Shown in pieces: positions 26,175-34,504 of a stretch of 41,675 nucleotides of DNA. The notes below the pieces were generated by a model. That model was not told where the DNA came from. It saw only the letters and a list, made by a program, of their open reading frames with translations, and made no database searches. The stretch is from an uncultured Pelagibacteraceae bacterium (GTDB lineage Bacteria; Pseudomonadota; Alphaproteobacteria; Pelagibacterales; Pelagibacteraceae): contig CACJEC010000005.1 of the NCBI GenBank assembly GCA_902592325.1, forward strand, positions 1-41,675, in the 5' to 3' direction. A program made the position numbers and the translations under genes. Within the stretch, counting starts at the first letter, position 1. Each line of letters opens with the position of its first letter.

Positions 26175-26923
26175 TGAAAATATTAGTCGCTGTTAAAAGG
26201 GTAATTGATTACAACGTTCAAATAAGAGTTAAAGAAGATGGCTCAGGAATTGTGACAGACAATGTAAAAATGTCTACTAATCCACCTGATGACAATGCAA
26301 TAGAAGAAGCAGTAAAAATAAAAGAAGCTGGTAAAGCAACCGAAGTAGTTGCGGTAACAGTTGGGGAGGAGAAAGCTCAAGAAACAGTTAGGAAAGCTTT
26401 AGCAGTTGGTGCTGATAGAGGTATTCACGTTAAAGCAGATGGTATTATTGAGCCTTTAGCAGTTTCAAAAATATTACAAAAAATAGTAGATAAAGAAAAA
26501 CCAGATTTAGTATTCATGGGTAAACAAGCAATTGATGATGATTGCAACCAAACAGGACAAATGTTGAGTTCTTTATTAGATTGGCCCCAAGCAACATTTG
26601 CTTCTAAAATTAATGTTAAAGATGGAAAACTTGAAGTTGTTAGAGAAATTGATGAAGGGTTGGAGACAATTGAAATCGCCACGCCAGCAATAGTTACATG
26701 TGATTTAAGACTTAATGAACCTAGATATGCTTCATTGCCAAACATAATGAAAGCAAAAAAAAAACCAATTGAACAATTAAATGCTTCCGACTTAGGTGTT
26801 GATGTAGCACCGAAAATACAACAAATTAAGGTTGAAGAGCCTCCTAAGCGTAAGGCTGGAATAAAAGTTTCAAGTGTTGCTGAGTTAGTTCAAAAATTAA
26901 AAAATGAGGCAAAAGTCATATAA
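26174..26923 (+). CDS. etfB: Electron transfer flavoprotein beta subunit
   Basis: The AMP-binding beta subunit (249 residues) of the ETF heterodimer, which accepts electrons from flavin dehydrogenases. Family features are [20 protein letters not shown] at the start, [18 protein letters not shown], and the recognition-loop region near [19 protein letters not shown] (about 180-198). One-base TAATG overlaps join it to the DMGDH-like gene and to etfA. The linkage suggests the dehydrogenase is a main donor, though ETF may serve others. Confidence 0.95.
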   Translation: MKILVAVKRVIDYNVQIRVKEDGSGIVTDNVKMSTNPPDDNAIEEAVKIKEAGKATEVVAVTVGEEKAQETVRKALAVGADRGIHVKADGIIEPLAVSKILQKIVDKEKPDLVFMGKQAIDDDCNQTGQMLSSLLDWPQATFASKINVKDGKLEVVREIDEGLETIEIATPAIVTCDLRLNEPRYASLPNIMKAKKKPIEQLNASDLGVDVAPKIQQIKVEEPPKRKAGIKVSSVAELVQKLKNEAKVI

Positions 26924-27876
26924 TGTCAGTATTATTAATAGCAGAACATAACAATAAAGAGCTTAAAGCATTTACTTTAAATGCAGTAACAGCTGCTTCT
27001 CAAATTGATACAGATGTTCATGTATTGGTTATAGGAAACAATTGTGCTGATGTTGCTAAAGCTGCATCTCAGTTACCTCCAGTTAAAAAAGTAATTTCTA
27101 TCGAAGCAGCGCATTATGAAAACTTTATTGCTGAAAACTTTGCGCCAGTTGTGACTAAACTTGCAGAAAATTATTCACATATTGTTTGCTCAGCAAATAC
27201 ATTTGGGAAAAATTTAATGCCAAGGATTGCTGCTAAATTAGACACATCACAAATAAGCGATATTATTAAAGTACAGTCACCAGATACTTTTGTGAGACCA
27301 ATTTATGCTGGTAATGCTTTTGCAACTGTTAAAACTTCTGACTCAAAAAAATGTGTTACCATAAGACCCACTTCTTTTGATCCTTGTGAAAGTTCAGGGG
27401 GATCAGCCCCAATAGAAAATGCTGAAGCGGGAGAAGAATTTGTATCAACAAAATTTATTAAAAGAGAAGAAATTAAATCTGATAGACCTGAACTTGGAAC
27501 CGCTAGAGTAGTAGTTTCAGGTGGAAGAGGAATGCAAAGTGGAGATAATTTCAAATTAATTACTTCACTGGCTGATAAATTGAATGCTGCTATTGGGGCA
27601 TCAAGGGCTGCAGTTGATGCAGGTTATATAAGTAATGATCACCAAGTCGGTCAAACGGGAAAAGTTGTTGTCCCTGATTTGTATATTGCAGTTGGAATTT
27701 CTGGGGCTATTCAACATTTGGCTGGAATGAAAGAGAGTAAAGTTATTGTTGCAATCAATAAAGATGGTGAAGCACCAATTTTTAGTGTCGCAGATTATGG
27801 TTTAGAGGCTGATTTATTTGAGGCACTTCCACAGTTCTTAGAAGAACTGAATAAATTAAACACTATACAAAAATAA
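26923..27876 (+). CDS. etfA: Electron transfer flavoprotein alpha subunit
   Basis: The FAD-binding alpha subunit of ETF (317 residues). The C-terminal FAD domain shows GGRGMQSGDNFKLI (about 199-212), GASRAAVDAGYISNDHQVGQTGKVV and YIAVGISGAIQHLAGMKESKVIVAINKD, all diagnostic. It overlaps etfB by one base and is followed after 24 bases by the ETF-quinone oxidoreductase, completing an electron path from methylamine dehydrogenation to the quinone pool. Confidence 0.96.
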   Translation: MSVLLIAEHNNKELKAFTLNAVTAASQIDTDVHVLVIGNNCADVAKAASQLPPVKKVISIEAAHYENFIAENFAPVVTKLAENYSHIVCSANTFGKNLMPRIAAKLDTSQISDIIKVQSPDTFVRPIYAGNAFATVKTSDSKKCVTIRPTSFDPCESSGGSAPIENAEAGEEFVSTKFIKREEIKSDRPELGTARVVVSGGRGMQSGDNFKLITSLADKLNAAIGASRAAVDAGYISNDHQVGQTGKVVVPDLYIAVGISGAIQHLAGMKESKVIVAINKDGEAPIFSVADYGLEADLFEALPQFLEELNKLNTIQK

Positions 27877-27900
27877 TTTATTCTGTAAAAAATATAGATT

Positions 27901-29520
27901 ATGTCCAGAGAGACAATGGAATATGATGTTGTAATAGTAGGTGGAGGCCCATCAGGTTTATCTACTGCTATTAAATTAAAACAACTGGATCCAAATTTAA
28001 ATATTTGTTTATTAGAAAAAGCATCAGAAATAGGTGCACATATTTTAAGTGGCAATGTTTTTGAAACTAGAGCTTTGGATGAATTACTTCCTAACTGGAA
28101 AAATTTAAATTCCCCCATCAAAACCAAAGTAAGTAAAGAAAAATTTTTATTTTTAGGAAAAACAAAATCATTAAATTGGCCAACATGGTTATTGCCTTCA
28201 GTTCAACAGAACCATAAAAACTATATTATAAGCCTTGCTAATTTATGTAGATGGCTTGCTGAACAGGCAGAATCTTTAGGTGTTGAAATTTTTCCAGGCT
28301 TTCCTGCTAGTGAAATTTTATATAATGATGACGGATCAGTTAAAGGTGTGGCTACCCAAGATATGGGTATTGATAAAGATGGAAATAAAAAAGACAGCTT
28401 TGAGCCAGGTATTGAACTTTTGGGGAAGGTAACAGTTTTTGCAGAAGGTTGTAGGGGTCATTTAGGCAAAGAACTTATTAAAAAATTTGAATTGGACAAG
28501 GGTAAAGATCCCCAACAATATGGAATTGGTTTTAAGGAAATCTGGGAAGTAGACGAAAAAAATCATGAGGAAGGGCTAGTAATGCATACCGCTGGTTGGC
28601 CGCTTGATAATAATACTTATGGTGGAAGTTTTATGTATCATTCAGAGAATAAGCAAATATTTCTAGGTTATGTTATTGGCCTAGACTATAAAAATCCTCA
28701 CTTATCACCATTTGATGAATTTCAAAGATTTAAAACTCATCCAGCAATTAAAAAAATTATTAATGGTGGAAAAAGAATTTCATACGGAGCTCGTGCTTTA
28801 ATAGAAGGTGGGTATCAAAGTTTACCTAAAATGTATATGCCAGGAGCCCTATTGATTGGTTGTGATGCAGGAACTTTAAATATGCCAAAAATTAAAGGCT
28901 CTCATACTGCGATGAAAAGTGGAATAATTGCTGCTGAAACAATAAATTACCATTTTAAAAAAGGTGATGATTTATCTGTATTTGAAAAAATTTTTAAAGA
29001 AAGTTGGCTATATAAAGAATTATATAGAGCTAGAAATGTTAAACCAAGTTTTAGTTGGGGATTAATTTTAGGAATAATATTTACAGGGATAGATCAAATA
29101 TTATTCAGAGGCAAACTGCCATTTACTTTAAAACATAAACATGCAGATCATGAAACATTAAAATTAGCAAGTGAAATGCCAAAAATTGATTATCCTAAAC
29201 CAGATAATTTAATTACATTTGATAAAACGAGTTCTGTTTATTTAACTGGAACCAATCATGCTGATAATCAACCTGTTCATTTAAAACTAAAAAATCCAGA
29301 GCTCCCAATTAAGTATACTTTAGAAAAATTTGATGAACCCGCCCAAAGATATTGTCCAGCTGGAGTTTATGAAGTTCAAAATGAAAATGGAATAAATAAG
29401 TTTGTGATCAATTCTCAAAACTGTATCCACTGTAAAACTTGTGATATTAAAGAACCATCCCAAAATATTACATGGGTAACACCTGAGGGTGGTGGTGGTC
29501 CAAAATATGGAAATATGTAA
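27901..29520 (+). CDS. Electron transfer flavoprotein-ubiquinone oxidoreductase
   Basis: A membrane-associated 4Fe-4S flavoprotein (539 residues) that passes electrons from reduced ETF to ubiquinone. The FAD loop is VVIVGGGPSGLSTAIKL (about 9-25). The quinone-binding/membrane patch is around FSWGLILGIIFTGIDQILFRG. The C-terminal cluster domain contains RYCPAGVY and NCIHCKTCDIKEPSQNITW with the four cluster cysteines, then the terminal GGGGPKYGNM. ATG 27901 (MSRETMEYD) is used; ATG 27916 is possible. The stop abuts the stop of the convergent 55-aa gene. Confidence 0.95.
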   Translation: MSRETMEYDVVIVGGGPSGLSTAIKLKQLDPNLNICLLEKASEIGAHILSGNVFETRALDELLPNWKNLNSPIKTKVSKEKFLFLGKTKSLNWPTWLLPSVQQNHKNYIISLANLCRWLAEQAESLGVEIFPGFPASEILYNDDGSVKGVATQDMGIDKDGNKKDSFEPGIELLGKVTVFAEGCRGHLGKELIKKFELDKGKDPQQYGIGFKEIWEVDEKNHEEGLVMHTAGWPLDNNTYGGSFMYHSENKQIFLGYVIGLDYKNPHLSPFDEFQRFKTHPAIKKIINGGKRISYGARALIEGGYQSLPKMYMPGALLIGCDAGTLNMPKIKGSHTAMKSGIIAAETINYHFKKGDDLSVFEKIFKESWLYKELYRARNVKPSFSWGLILGIIFTGIDQILFRGKLPFTLKHKHADHETLKLASEMPKIDYPKPDNLITFDKTSSVYLTGTNHADNQPVHLKLKNPELPIKYTLEKFDEPAQRYCPAGVYEVQNENGINKFVINSQNCIHCKTCDIKEPSQNITWVTPEGGGGPKYGNM

Positions 29521-29688
29521 TTAATAGAATAGAAATTTGAAGACTATTACAATTATACCAATTATCAATATCCAAATAAAAAGATTATTTAAAAATATTT
29601 TTTTGTTTTTATTTGCATAAATGAATCCAGGCAAAACTAAAGCAAGCACAAGTAGCAAATAAACTACTGATAAAATTTCATTTTTCAT
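29521..29688 (-). CDS. Two-span membrane micro-protein, 55 aa
   Basis: ATG at 29688, TAA at 29521-29523. The product (MKNEILSVVYLLLVLALVLP...) has two predicted membrane helices (about 7-24 and 36-54) joined by a basic loop ANKNKKIFLNN. It begins 9 bases after the DUF2237 gene stop on the same strand and ends exactly at the ETF-QO stop, filling the space completely, which favours a real gene. Family not recognised; the layout is similar to the membrane part preceding some retropepsin-like proteases, but that is only a resemblance. Confidence 0.55.
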   Translation of the reverse strand: MKNEILSVVYLLLVLALVLPGFIYANKNKKIFLNNLFIWILIIGIIVIVFKFLFY

Positions 29689-29697
29689 CTAAAAATC

Positions 29698-30072
29698 TTA
29701 TGAAATATCTATTGCAAACTTTTTTAACGTTTCAATAGGTAAAATTTTTAAAGTATTTTGATGAGTACTTTTTAAATATATTGGACAACCTTTTCCTGCC
29801 TCGACTGCTTTTGCATACCAGCTAGCACAAACACACCATCCATCACCATCTTTTAATCCAGGAAATCCAAATTCTGGATGTGGAGTTATTAAATCATTCC
29901 CAGATTCTTTGCACCATTTTAAAAATTCGGTTGTAACTTTTGCACATACAGTGTGAACACCATGGTCATTTTCATCAGTGTTACAACATCCATCTCTATA
30001 CCAGCCTGTTAAAGGATTCTTTGAACACTGCTCAAGTTCATGACCTAAAACATTTTTTTGTTTTTTTGGCAT
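29698..30072 (-). CDS. DUF2237 family protein
   Basis: A soluble 124-residue protein of a widespread family of unknown function. Family landmarks are NVLGHELEQCSKNPLTGWYRDGCC (from residue 7), HGVHTVCAKVTTEFL, GNDLITPHPEFGFPGLKDGDGWCVCASWY, and a final STHQNTLKIL. Several conserved cysteines suggest metal or redox chemistry, but none is established. It abuts the hisI stop directly and probably shares its transcript. Confidence 0.88.
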   Translation of the reverse strand: MPKKQKNVLGHELEQCSKNPLTGWYRDGCCNTDENDHGVHTVCAKVTTEFLKWCKESGNDLITPHPEFGFPGLKDGDGWCVCASWYAKAVEAGKGCPIYLKSTHQNTLKILPIETLKKFAIDIS

Positions 30073-30540
30073 TTAAATTTTGGTTGGGTTTGGTTGTCCT
30101 TTGTAAACTTCTTCAGGATCAAACTTTTTTTCTTTTTCAGTAAATTTCATTTTAATTTCTCTACCATTATCTATTGGACCCAAAGGAATTGATCTATAAA
30201 AGCACGAACGGTACCCTACATGGCAGCTAGATCCATCGCCTATATCAACTATTAACCAAACAGAGTCTTGATCATCATCAATTTTGATTTCAATAACTTT
30301 TTGTGTAAAGCCGCTAGTTTTGCCTTTGTGCCAGATAGTATTTCTTGATCTACTAAAATAATGAGCTTCTTTAGTTTCAATTGTCTTTTTTAAAGCTTCA
30401 ACATTCATGTATCCATGCATTAAAACTTCTTTAGTTTTAGAGCACATGGTAATGACTGGAATTAGGCCATCATTATCAAATTTTGGAGAAAGAAGATTTC
30501 CTTCTTCAATTTCAACTACATTCTCTCTTTTTTTGAACAT
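30073..30540 (-). CDS. hisI: Phosphoribosyl-AMP cyclohydrolase
   Basis: Zinc- and magnesium-dependent hydrolysis of phosphoribosyl-AMP, the third step of histidine synthesis. The 155-residue stand-alone form lacks the HisE domain. Signatures: MHGYMNVEALKKTIETKEAHYFSRSRNTIWHKG (about 41-72), Asp-rich DDDQD at 88-92 (Mg site), and SSCHVGYRSCFYR with Cys106 and Cys113 (Zn ligands). It lies divergent to folE across 59 bases; both enzymes are purine-ring cyclohydrolases by chance or by shared history. Confidence 0.95.
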   Translation of the reverse strand: MFKKRENVVEIEEGNLLSPKFDNDGLIPVITMCSKTKEVLMHGYMNVEALKKTIETKEAHYFSRSRNTIWHKGKTSGFTQKVIEIKIDDDQDSVWLIVDIGDGSSCHVGYRSCFYRSIPLGPIDNGREIKMKFTEKEKKFDPEEVYKGQPNPTKI

Positions 30541-30599
30541 AATATGTGATTATGTAGCACATATAAGGATATTTTTTAATATTTTAAAAATATAAATTT

Positions 30600-31232
30600 A
30601 TGGTTATAAAACTCTCCATGAAATTAGTTAAAGATATAGATAGCAAAAATCAGTCAATTAAGGTTTCTGATAAAGAAGCAGAAGATGCTTTTAAGACAAT
30701 ATTGTCTTGGATGGGAGAAGACCCAAATAGAGAGGGATTGTTAGAAACACCTAAAAGAGTTGTTAAAGCATTCAAAGAATATTTTAAAGGATATAAAGAA
30801 GATCCCACTCAAATCTTAGATAAAACCTTTGGAGATGTAGAAGGGTATGATGATATGGTAATTCAAAAAAATATTTCTGTTCAAAGTCATTGTGAACATC
30901 ATATGGCACCAATTATTGGTAAAGCCCATGTTGCATACATTCCAAAAGATAGAGTCGTCGGACTGAGCAAATTAGCAAGAGTGGTAGAAGTTTTTTCAAA
31001 AAGATTACAAACTCAAGAAAGACTGACTATGCAGATAGCGAATACCTTAATGGAATCATTAGATGCAAAAGGAGTGGCAGTAACTATTGACTCAACTCAT
31101 CAATGTATGACTATGAGAGGAATTAAAAAAGAGCAAGCATCAACAGTAACAAATTATTATTTAGGTCAATTTAAAGAGGATCTAAGTTACCAAAACAGAT
31201 ATTTAAGATTTATTAGCATTACAAAAGATTAA
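30600..31232 (+). CDS. folE: GTP cyclohydrolase I
   Basis: Converts GTP to 7,8-dihydroneopterin triphosphate, the first committed step of folate synthesis, relevant here because so many neighbours need THF. The zinc ligands are visible as Cys98 and His101 (SHCEHHMAP) and Cys169 (HQCMTMRG). GLSKLARVVEVFSKRLQTQERLT is the conserved core helix. The length of 210 residues is normal. ATG 30600 is taken as start; an in-frame ATG at 30618 is possible, and neither has a clear Shine-Dalgarno, so the message may be nearly leaderless. Confidence 0.95.
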   Translation: MVIKLSMKLVKDIDSKNQSIKVSDKEAEDAFKTILSWMGEDPNREGLLETPKRVVKAFKEYFKGYKEDPTQILDKTFGDVEGYDDMVIQKNISVQSHCEHHMAPIIGKAHVAYIPKDRVVGLSKLARVVEVFSKRLQTQERLTMQIANTLMESLDAKGVAVTIDSTHQCMTMRGIKKEQASTVTNYYLGQFKEDLSYQNRYLRFISITKD

Positions 31233-31233
31233 A

Positions 31234-32238
31234 GTGTCAGATCAATTTAAAGCTCTAATACTGAACCAAGATGGTGAAAGTTTTACCAGAGAAGTAAAAT
31301 CTATAGAAAAAAATTTTTTAAAACATGGAGATGTAACTGTCAAAGTTGAGTATTCTGGATTGAATTATAAAGATGCTTTAATTCTAAAAAATGGAGCAAG
31401 ATTAGTAAAAGAGTTTCCACATATACCCGGAATAGATTTTAGTGGAATTGTAGAAGAAAGTAACCATAAAGACTTTAAATCTGGTGATGAAATTATTTTA
31501 ACTGGATGGAGAGTTGGAGAAATTTATTATGGCGGTTACTCTCAATTTGCGAAAGTTAATGGAGATTTTTTAGTAAAAAAACCAAAAAGTCTGTCTCTTA
31601 AACAAGCTATGATAATGGGTACAGCTGGATTCACTGCATTACAATGCTCATTTACCACAAAAACCACTAGGGAAGAATTATTGTTGGGTGAAAAAGTTCA
31701 AAGTGTTATTGTAAGTGGGGCTTCTGGTGGAGTAGGCAGTATGGCAGTAATGATACTTAATAAACTTGGTTGCGATGTAACAGCTGTTACCGGAAAAGAT
31801 AGCAATAAAGATTTTTTAAAATCAATTGGTGCTAAAAATGTTATAAATACTAGTGAATTGATGAAAGATGCAAGACCTTTAGATAAAGGTTTATGGGATG
31901 GAGCAGTTGATACTGTTGGAGGCAAGGTTCTGGAAAATATTCTATCACAAACAAAAGATGCAGGTATTGTAGCATCTTGTGGAAATGCAGCGGGTATCAA
32001 TTTAAATACAACGGTAATGCCGTTTATAATCAGAGGTGTTAAACTCTGGGGAATAAATTCTGTTACTGCATCAATCAAAAGAAGACAATTTTTATGGAAC
32101 GAAGCTACAAAATTAATCGATTTTGAAGTTCTTGAGAAATCAGTTAAAGAGATTAATTTAGATGAGGTAATTGATATTTACCCTAAGATGTTGAAAGGGG
32201 AAACATCAGGAAGATATATTATAAATTTGAACAAATAA
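31234..32238 (+). CDS. acuI: Acrylyl-CoA reductase-type (YhdH/AcuI) MDR oxidoreductase
   Basis: A zinc-free medium-chain dehydrogenase/reductase (334 residues). In SAR11 and roseobacters the AcuI subgroup reduces acryloyl-CoA to propionyl-CoA with NADPH, detoxifying acrylate from DMSP cleavage. Subfamily features are YSGLNYKDALILKNGARLVKEFPHIPGIDFSG (about 41-72), TGWRVGEIYYGGYSQFAKV, MIMGTAGFTALQC and SGASGGVGSMAVMIL (NADPH loop, about 159-173). The start codon is GTG at 31234, one base after the folE stop. It overlaps the LysR gene by one base. Acrylate as substrate is inferred from family, not from motifs alone. Confidence 0.8.
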   Translation: MSDQFKALILNQDGESFTREVKSIEKNFLKHGDVTVKVEYSGLNYKDALILKNGARLVKEFPHIPGIDFSGIVEESNHKDFKSGDEIILTGWRVGEIYYGGYSQFAKVNGDFLVKKPKSLSLKQAMIMGTAGFTALQCSFTTKTTREELLLGEKVQSVIVSGASGGVGSMAVMILNKLGCDVTAVTGKDSNKDFLKSIGAKNVINTSELMKDARPLDKGLWDGAVDTVGGKVLENILSQTKDAGIVASCGNAAGINLNTTVMPFIIRGVKLWGINSVTASIKRRQFLWNEATKLIDFEVLEKSVKEINLDEVIDIYPKMLKGETSGRYIINLNK

Positions 32239-33128
32239 TGGATTGGGATAAACTAAAAATATTTCATGCTGTTGCAGAGGCAGGAAGTTTCACCAATGCA
32301 ACAATCAATTTAAATTTAAGTCAGTCAGCTATAAGTAGACAAATTCAATCGTTAGAACAAGATCTTAAAGTTCAATTATTTGAAAGACATGCTAGAGGTT
32401 TAACACTAACTGAAAATGGTGAATATGTATTTAAAACAGCTCATGAGGTTATTAGCAAACTAAAGGAGGTAGAGACTTCATTAGGTGACCAAAAAAACAA
32501 ACCAACTGGCAAATTGACCATTACTACAGTCAGAAGCTTTGGAACTCACTGGTTAACACCTCGAATTCAAGAATTTATGCGCCTAAATCCTGAAATTGAG
32601 ATAGAATTAGTTTTTGATGATAGGGAACTTGATTTGAGCACTCGTCAAGCGGATATAGGAATATTTATGCGTAGACCAAAGCAACTTAATTATATTCAAA
32701 AAAAATTGGTTGATATTAAATACTATATTTATGGTTCAAATAAATATTTAGAAAAATATGGTATGCCAAAAACAGTTAATGATTTAAATAAACATAAGTT
32801 TATTTCTTTTGGAAAAGGAGCACCCTCGCCAGTTTATAATCCAGACTGGGCTTTAAAATTAGGTATACATGATGGAAAAAAGAGAAAGTCAATAATGAAG
32901 GTAAATAGCGTGATGGGACTACTTTTAGCAGTAGAATCAGGTGTTGGATTAGCAGCATTACCAGAGTATTTAGTAAGTAACTCTAACAATGTTATTAAAG
33001 TGTTGCCAAAATCAGAGGGACCAATTACCGAGGCACACTTCGTTTACCCTCAATCATTAAAGAATACAGCAAGAGTTCAAGCTTTTAGAAACTTTTTATT
33101 CAGTAAAATAGGCGATTGGAAAGCCTAA
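32238..33128 (+). CDS. LysR-type transcriptional regulator
   Basis: A DNA-binding regulator of 296 residues. The N-terminal winged helix-turn-helix is at about 8-60 (AVAEAGSFTNATINLNLSQSAISRQIQSLEQDL, then LFERHARGLTLTENG). The C-terminal effector domain follows (from about 90, LTITTVRSFGTHWLTPRIQEF). Its start overlaps the acuI-like stop (TAATG), so it is co-transcribed with a same-strand gene rather than placed divergently to a target as is usual for LysR genes. The effector is unknown; regulation of acuI or a remote target are both possible. Confidence 0.92.
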   Translation: MDWDKLKIFHAVAEAGSFTNATINLNLSQSAISRQIQSLEQDLKVQLFERHARGLTLTENGEYVFKTAHEVISKLKEVETSLGDQKNKPTGKLTITTVRSFGTHWLTPRIQEFMRLNPEIEIELVFDDRELDLSTRQADIGIFMRRPKQLNYIQKKLVDIKYYIYGSNKYLEKYGMPKTVNDLNKHKFISFGKGAPSPVYNPDWALKLGIHDGKKRKSIMKVNSVMGLLLAVESGVGLAALPEYLVSNSNNVIKVLPKSEGPITEAHFVYPQSLKNTARVQAFRNFLFSKIGDWKA

Positions 33129-33170
33129 AAATTCCTTTAAAATTTTGGTTTTAACTGCGACATACTTGCG

Positions 33171-33206
33171 ATTGATAATCATTATCAATGCGAATAGTTA
33201 TCATTC
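33171..33206. promoter_or_regulatory. Fur box (perfect) plus adjoining degenerate second box
   Basis: ATTGATAATCATTATCAAT at 33171-33189 is a perfect 9-1-9 palindrome containing the exact 7-1-7 Fur motif TGATAAT-N-ATTATCA. GAATAGTTATCATTC at 33192-33206 is a second, imperfect copy (5 of 7 arm positions pair). They lie 27-62 bases before the ATG of the Fe(III)-binding protein, so iron-dependent repression is expected. Confidence 0.85.
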
Positions 33207-33232
33207 ACAATAAAAAAAAATAAAGGAGATAA

Positions 33233-34261
33233 ATGAGAAAAATATCAATTTTAGCAATAATCGCGTCTTTGTTTGTAACAGTTTTTGCTGTGGCGAATGA
33301 AGTTAACGTGTTTAATGCAAGACATTATAAAGCAGATGCAGAGCTCTACTCTAAATTTACAAATAAAACAGGTATTAAAGTCAATTTGATAAATGGTAAA
33401 TCAGGTGCTTTAGAGAAAAGAATTATTAGTGAAGGTGCAGACTCTTCTGCTGATTTATACATCACAGCAGATGCTGGAAGATGTGGTGCAATGGATGCCA
33501 AAGGTATGCTTCAAGGTGGTTTAACATCGGCAGCTATTAAAGCAGCTGTTCCAGCAACTTTTAGAACGAGCAAATGGGTTGGAATCGCAAAAAGAGCAAG
33601 AATAATTTATTATTCACCTGAAAGAGTAACTGGTGCTGAATTATCTGGAATGACTTATGAAGGTCTAGCTGATCCTAAATGGAAAGGTAGATTAGTAATC
33701 AGAAAATCTAGTAACATTTACAATAAATCTCTTGTTGCCTCATTGATTAAAAATAATGGAAAAAAAGCAACTGCAGCATGGGCTGAAGGGGTTGTTGCTA
33801 ACATGGCAAGAACACCAACAGGTAATGACAGAGCTCAAATCATGGCAGTCGCAGCAGGAGAAGCTGATATTGCTGTAGCTAACACTTATTATCTAGCACT
33901 TATGTTATCTGGTAAAAAAGGTGCTGAACAACAAGAAGCCGCAAAAAAAGTAAAAGCTTTTTTTCCTAATCAGAATGATAGAGGAACGCATATGAATGTT
34001 AGCTGTGCAGCTTTAGTAAAAGGTGCGCCTAATAAAGCTAATGCAGTAAAACTTGTAGAGTTTTTATTAACTCCAGATTCTCAAGAGCATTTTACAAATA
34101 ATACTTTTGAGTTTCCAATGATTGATGGTGTTTCACCAAGTCCATTGGTAGTAAATAACTTAGGGTTAGACTTCAAACAAGACATGAAAACTAAGTTAGC
34201 TTCTTATGGAAAAAATCAAGCTGCTGCCGTGGAAGTAATGACAGCTGCAGGTTGGAAGTAA
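33233..34261 (+). CDS. Fe(III) ABC transporter periplasmic binding protein
   Basis: A ferric-iron binding protein of the FbpA/FutA/SfuA class (342 residues), secreted to the periplasm. The signal peptide is residues 1 to about 21 (ILAIIASLFVTVFAVA, cleavage before NEVNV). The mature start VNVFNARHYKADAEL matches the VYxxRHYxxD pattern that supplies an iron ligand, and ANTYYLALML contains the paired tyrosines that bind iron. Strong AAGGAGA Shine-Dalgarno 4 bases upstream of the ATG and an upstream Fur box indicate high, iron-regulated expression. The permease and ATPase genes follow after a small gene and a structured gap. Confidence 0.93.
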   Translation: MRKISILAIIASLFVTVFAVANEVNVFNARHYKADAELYSKFTNKTGIKVNLINGKSGALEKRIISEGADSSADLYITADAGRCGAMDAKGMLQGGLTSAAIKAAVPATFRTSKWVGIAKRARIIYYSPERVTGAELSGMTYEGLADPKWKGRLVIRKSSNIYNKSLVASLIKNNGKKATAAWAEGVVANMARTPTGNDRAQIMAVAAGEADIAVANTYYLALMLSGKKGAEQQEAAKKVKAFFPNQNDRGTHMNVSCAALVKGAPNKANAVKLVEFLLTPDSQEHFTNNTFEFPMIDGVSPSPLVVNNLGLDFKQDMKTKLASYGKNQAAAVEVMTAAGWK

Positions 34262-34263
34262 GT

Positions 34264-34434
34264 GTGAAAGAGGAGAAAAAATTTATATCTGATATTGATT
34301 TGAATAAATCTTCAAAAGCATGTTCCCCATGTCATTTGGAGTGTGAAAAAATCAATAAAAGAATAAATAAAAGAAAACTTGAAGAAATAGACTCTAAGGA
34401 AGTTCCGCATCTCCTTAAAGTTTTTAATTTCTAA
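34264..34434 (+). CDS. Small Cys-rich protein between iron-binding protein and permease genes
   Basis: GTG at 34264 (two bases after the binding-protein stop) or TTG at 34252 opens a 56-60 residue frame ending at 34434. The product has a CSPCHLEC core (CxxC-H-xx-C), then a Lys/Arg-rich helix (EKINKRINKRKLEEID). It begins VKEEKKFISDIDL. The tight spacing and metal-ligand pattern favour a real gene, and the position suggests an iron-related role, but no family is recognised and the start codon is non-ATG. Moderate to low certainty. Confidence 0.45.
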   Translation: MKEEKKFISDIDLNKSSKACSPCHLECEKINKRINKRKLEEIDSKEVPHLLKVFNF

Positions 34435-34445
34435 TTTTTCTTTCC

Positions 34446-34481
34446 TGTGTCCATCGTGGATGGAGGTCTGCGGTGGACACA
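34446..34481 (+). other. Two mutually exclusive hairpins downstream of the iron-binding protein gene
   Basis: TGTGTCCA (34446-34453) pairs perfectly with TGGACACA (34474-34481). Within it, TCCATC (34450-34455) pairs perfectly with GATGGA (34459-34464) across a 3-base loop. Both use TCCA, so only one can form at a time. The stretch is unusually GC-rich for this genome. No known RNA family recognised. Confidence 0.5.
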
Positions 34482-34504
34482 TAAAAAATTAGGTTACAGT
34501 TTTC

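Noticed and set aside
27795-28127. 110-codon minus-strand frame spanning the etfA/ETF-QO junction
   Set aside because: Overlaps two certain genes and shows no recognisable product.
34252-34263. TTG at 34252 as the start of the small Cys-rich gene
   Set aside because: It would overlap the binding-protein gene out of frame with a rare start; the GTG at 34264 directly after the stop is preferred, though the former is not excluded.
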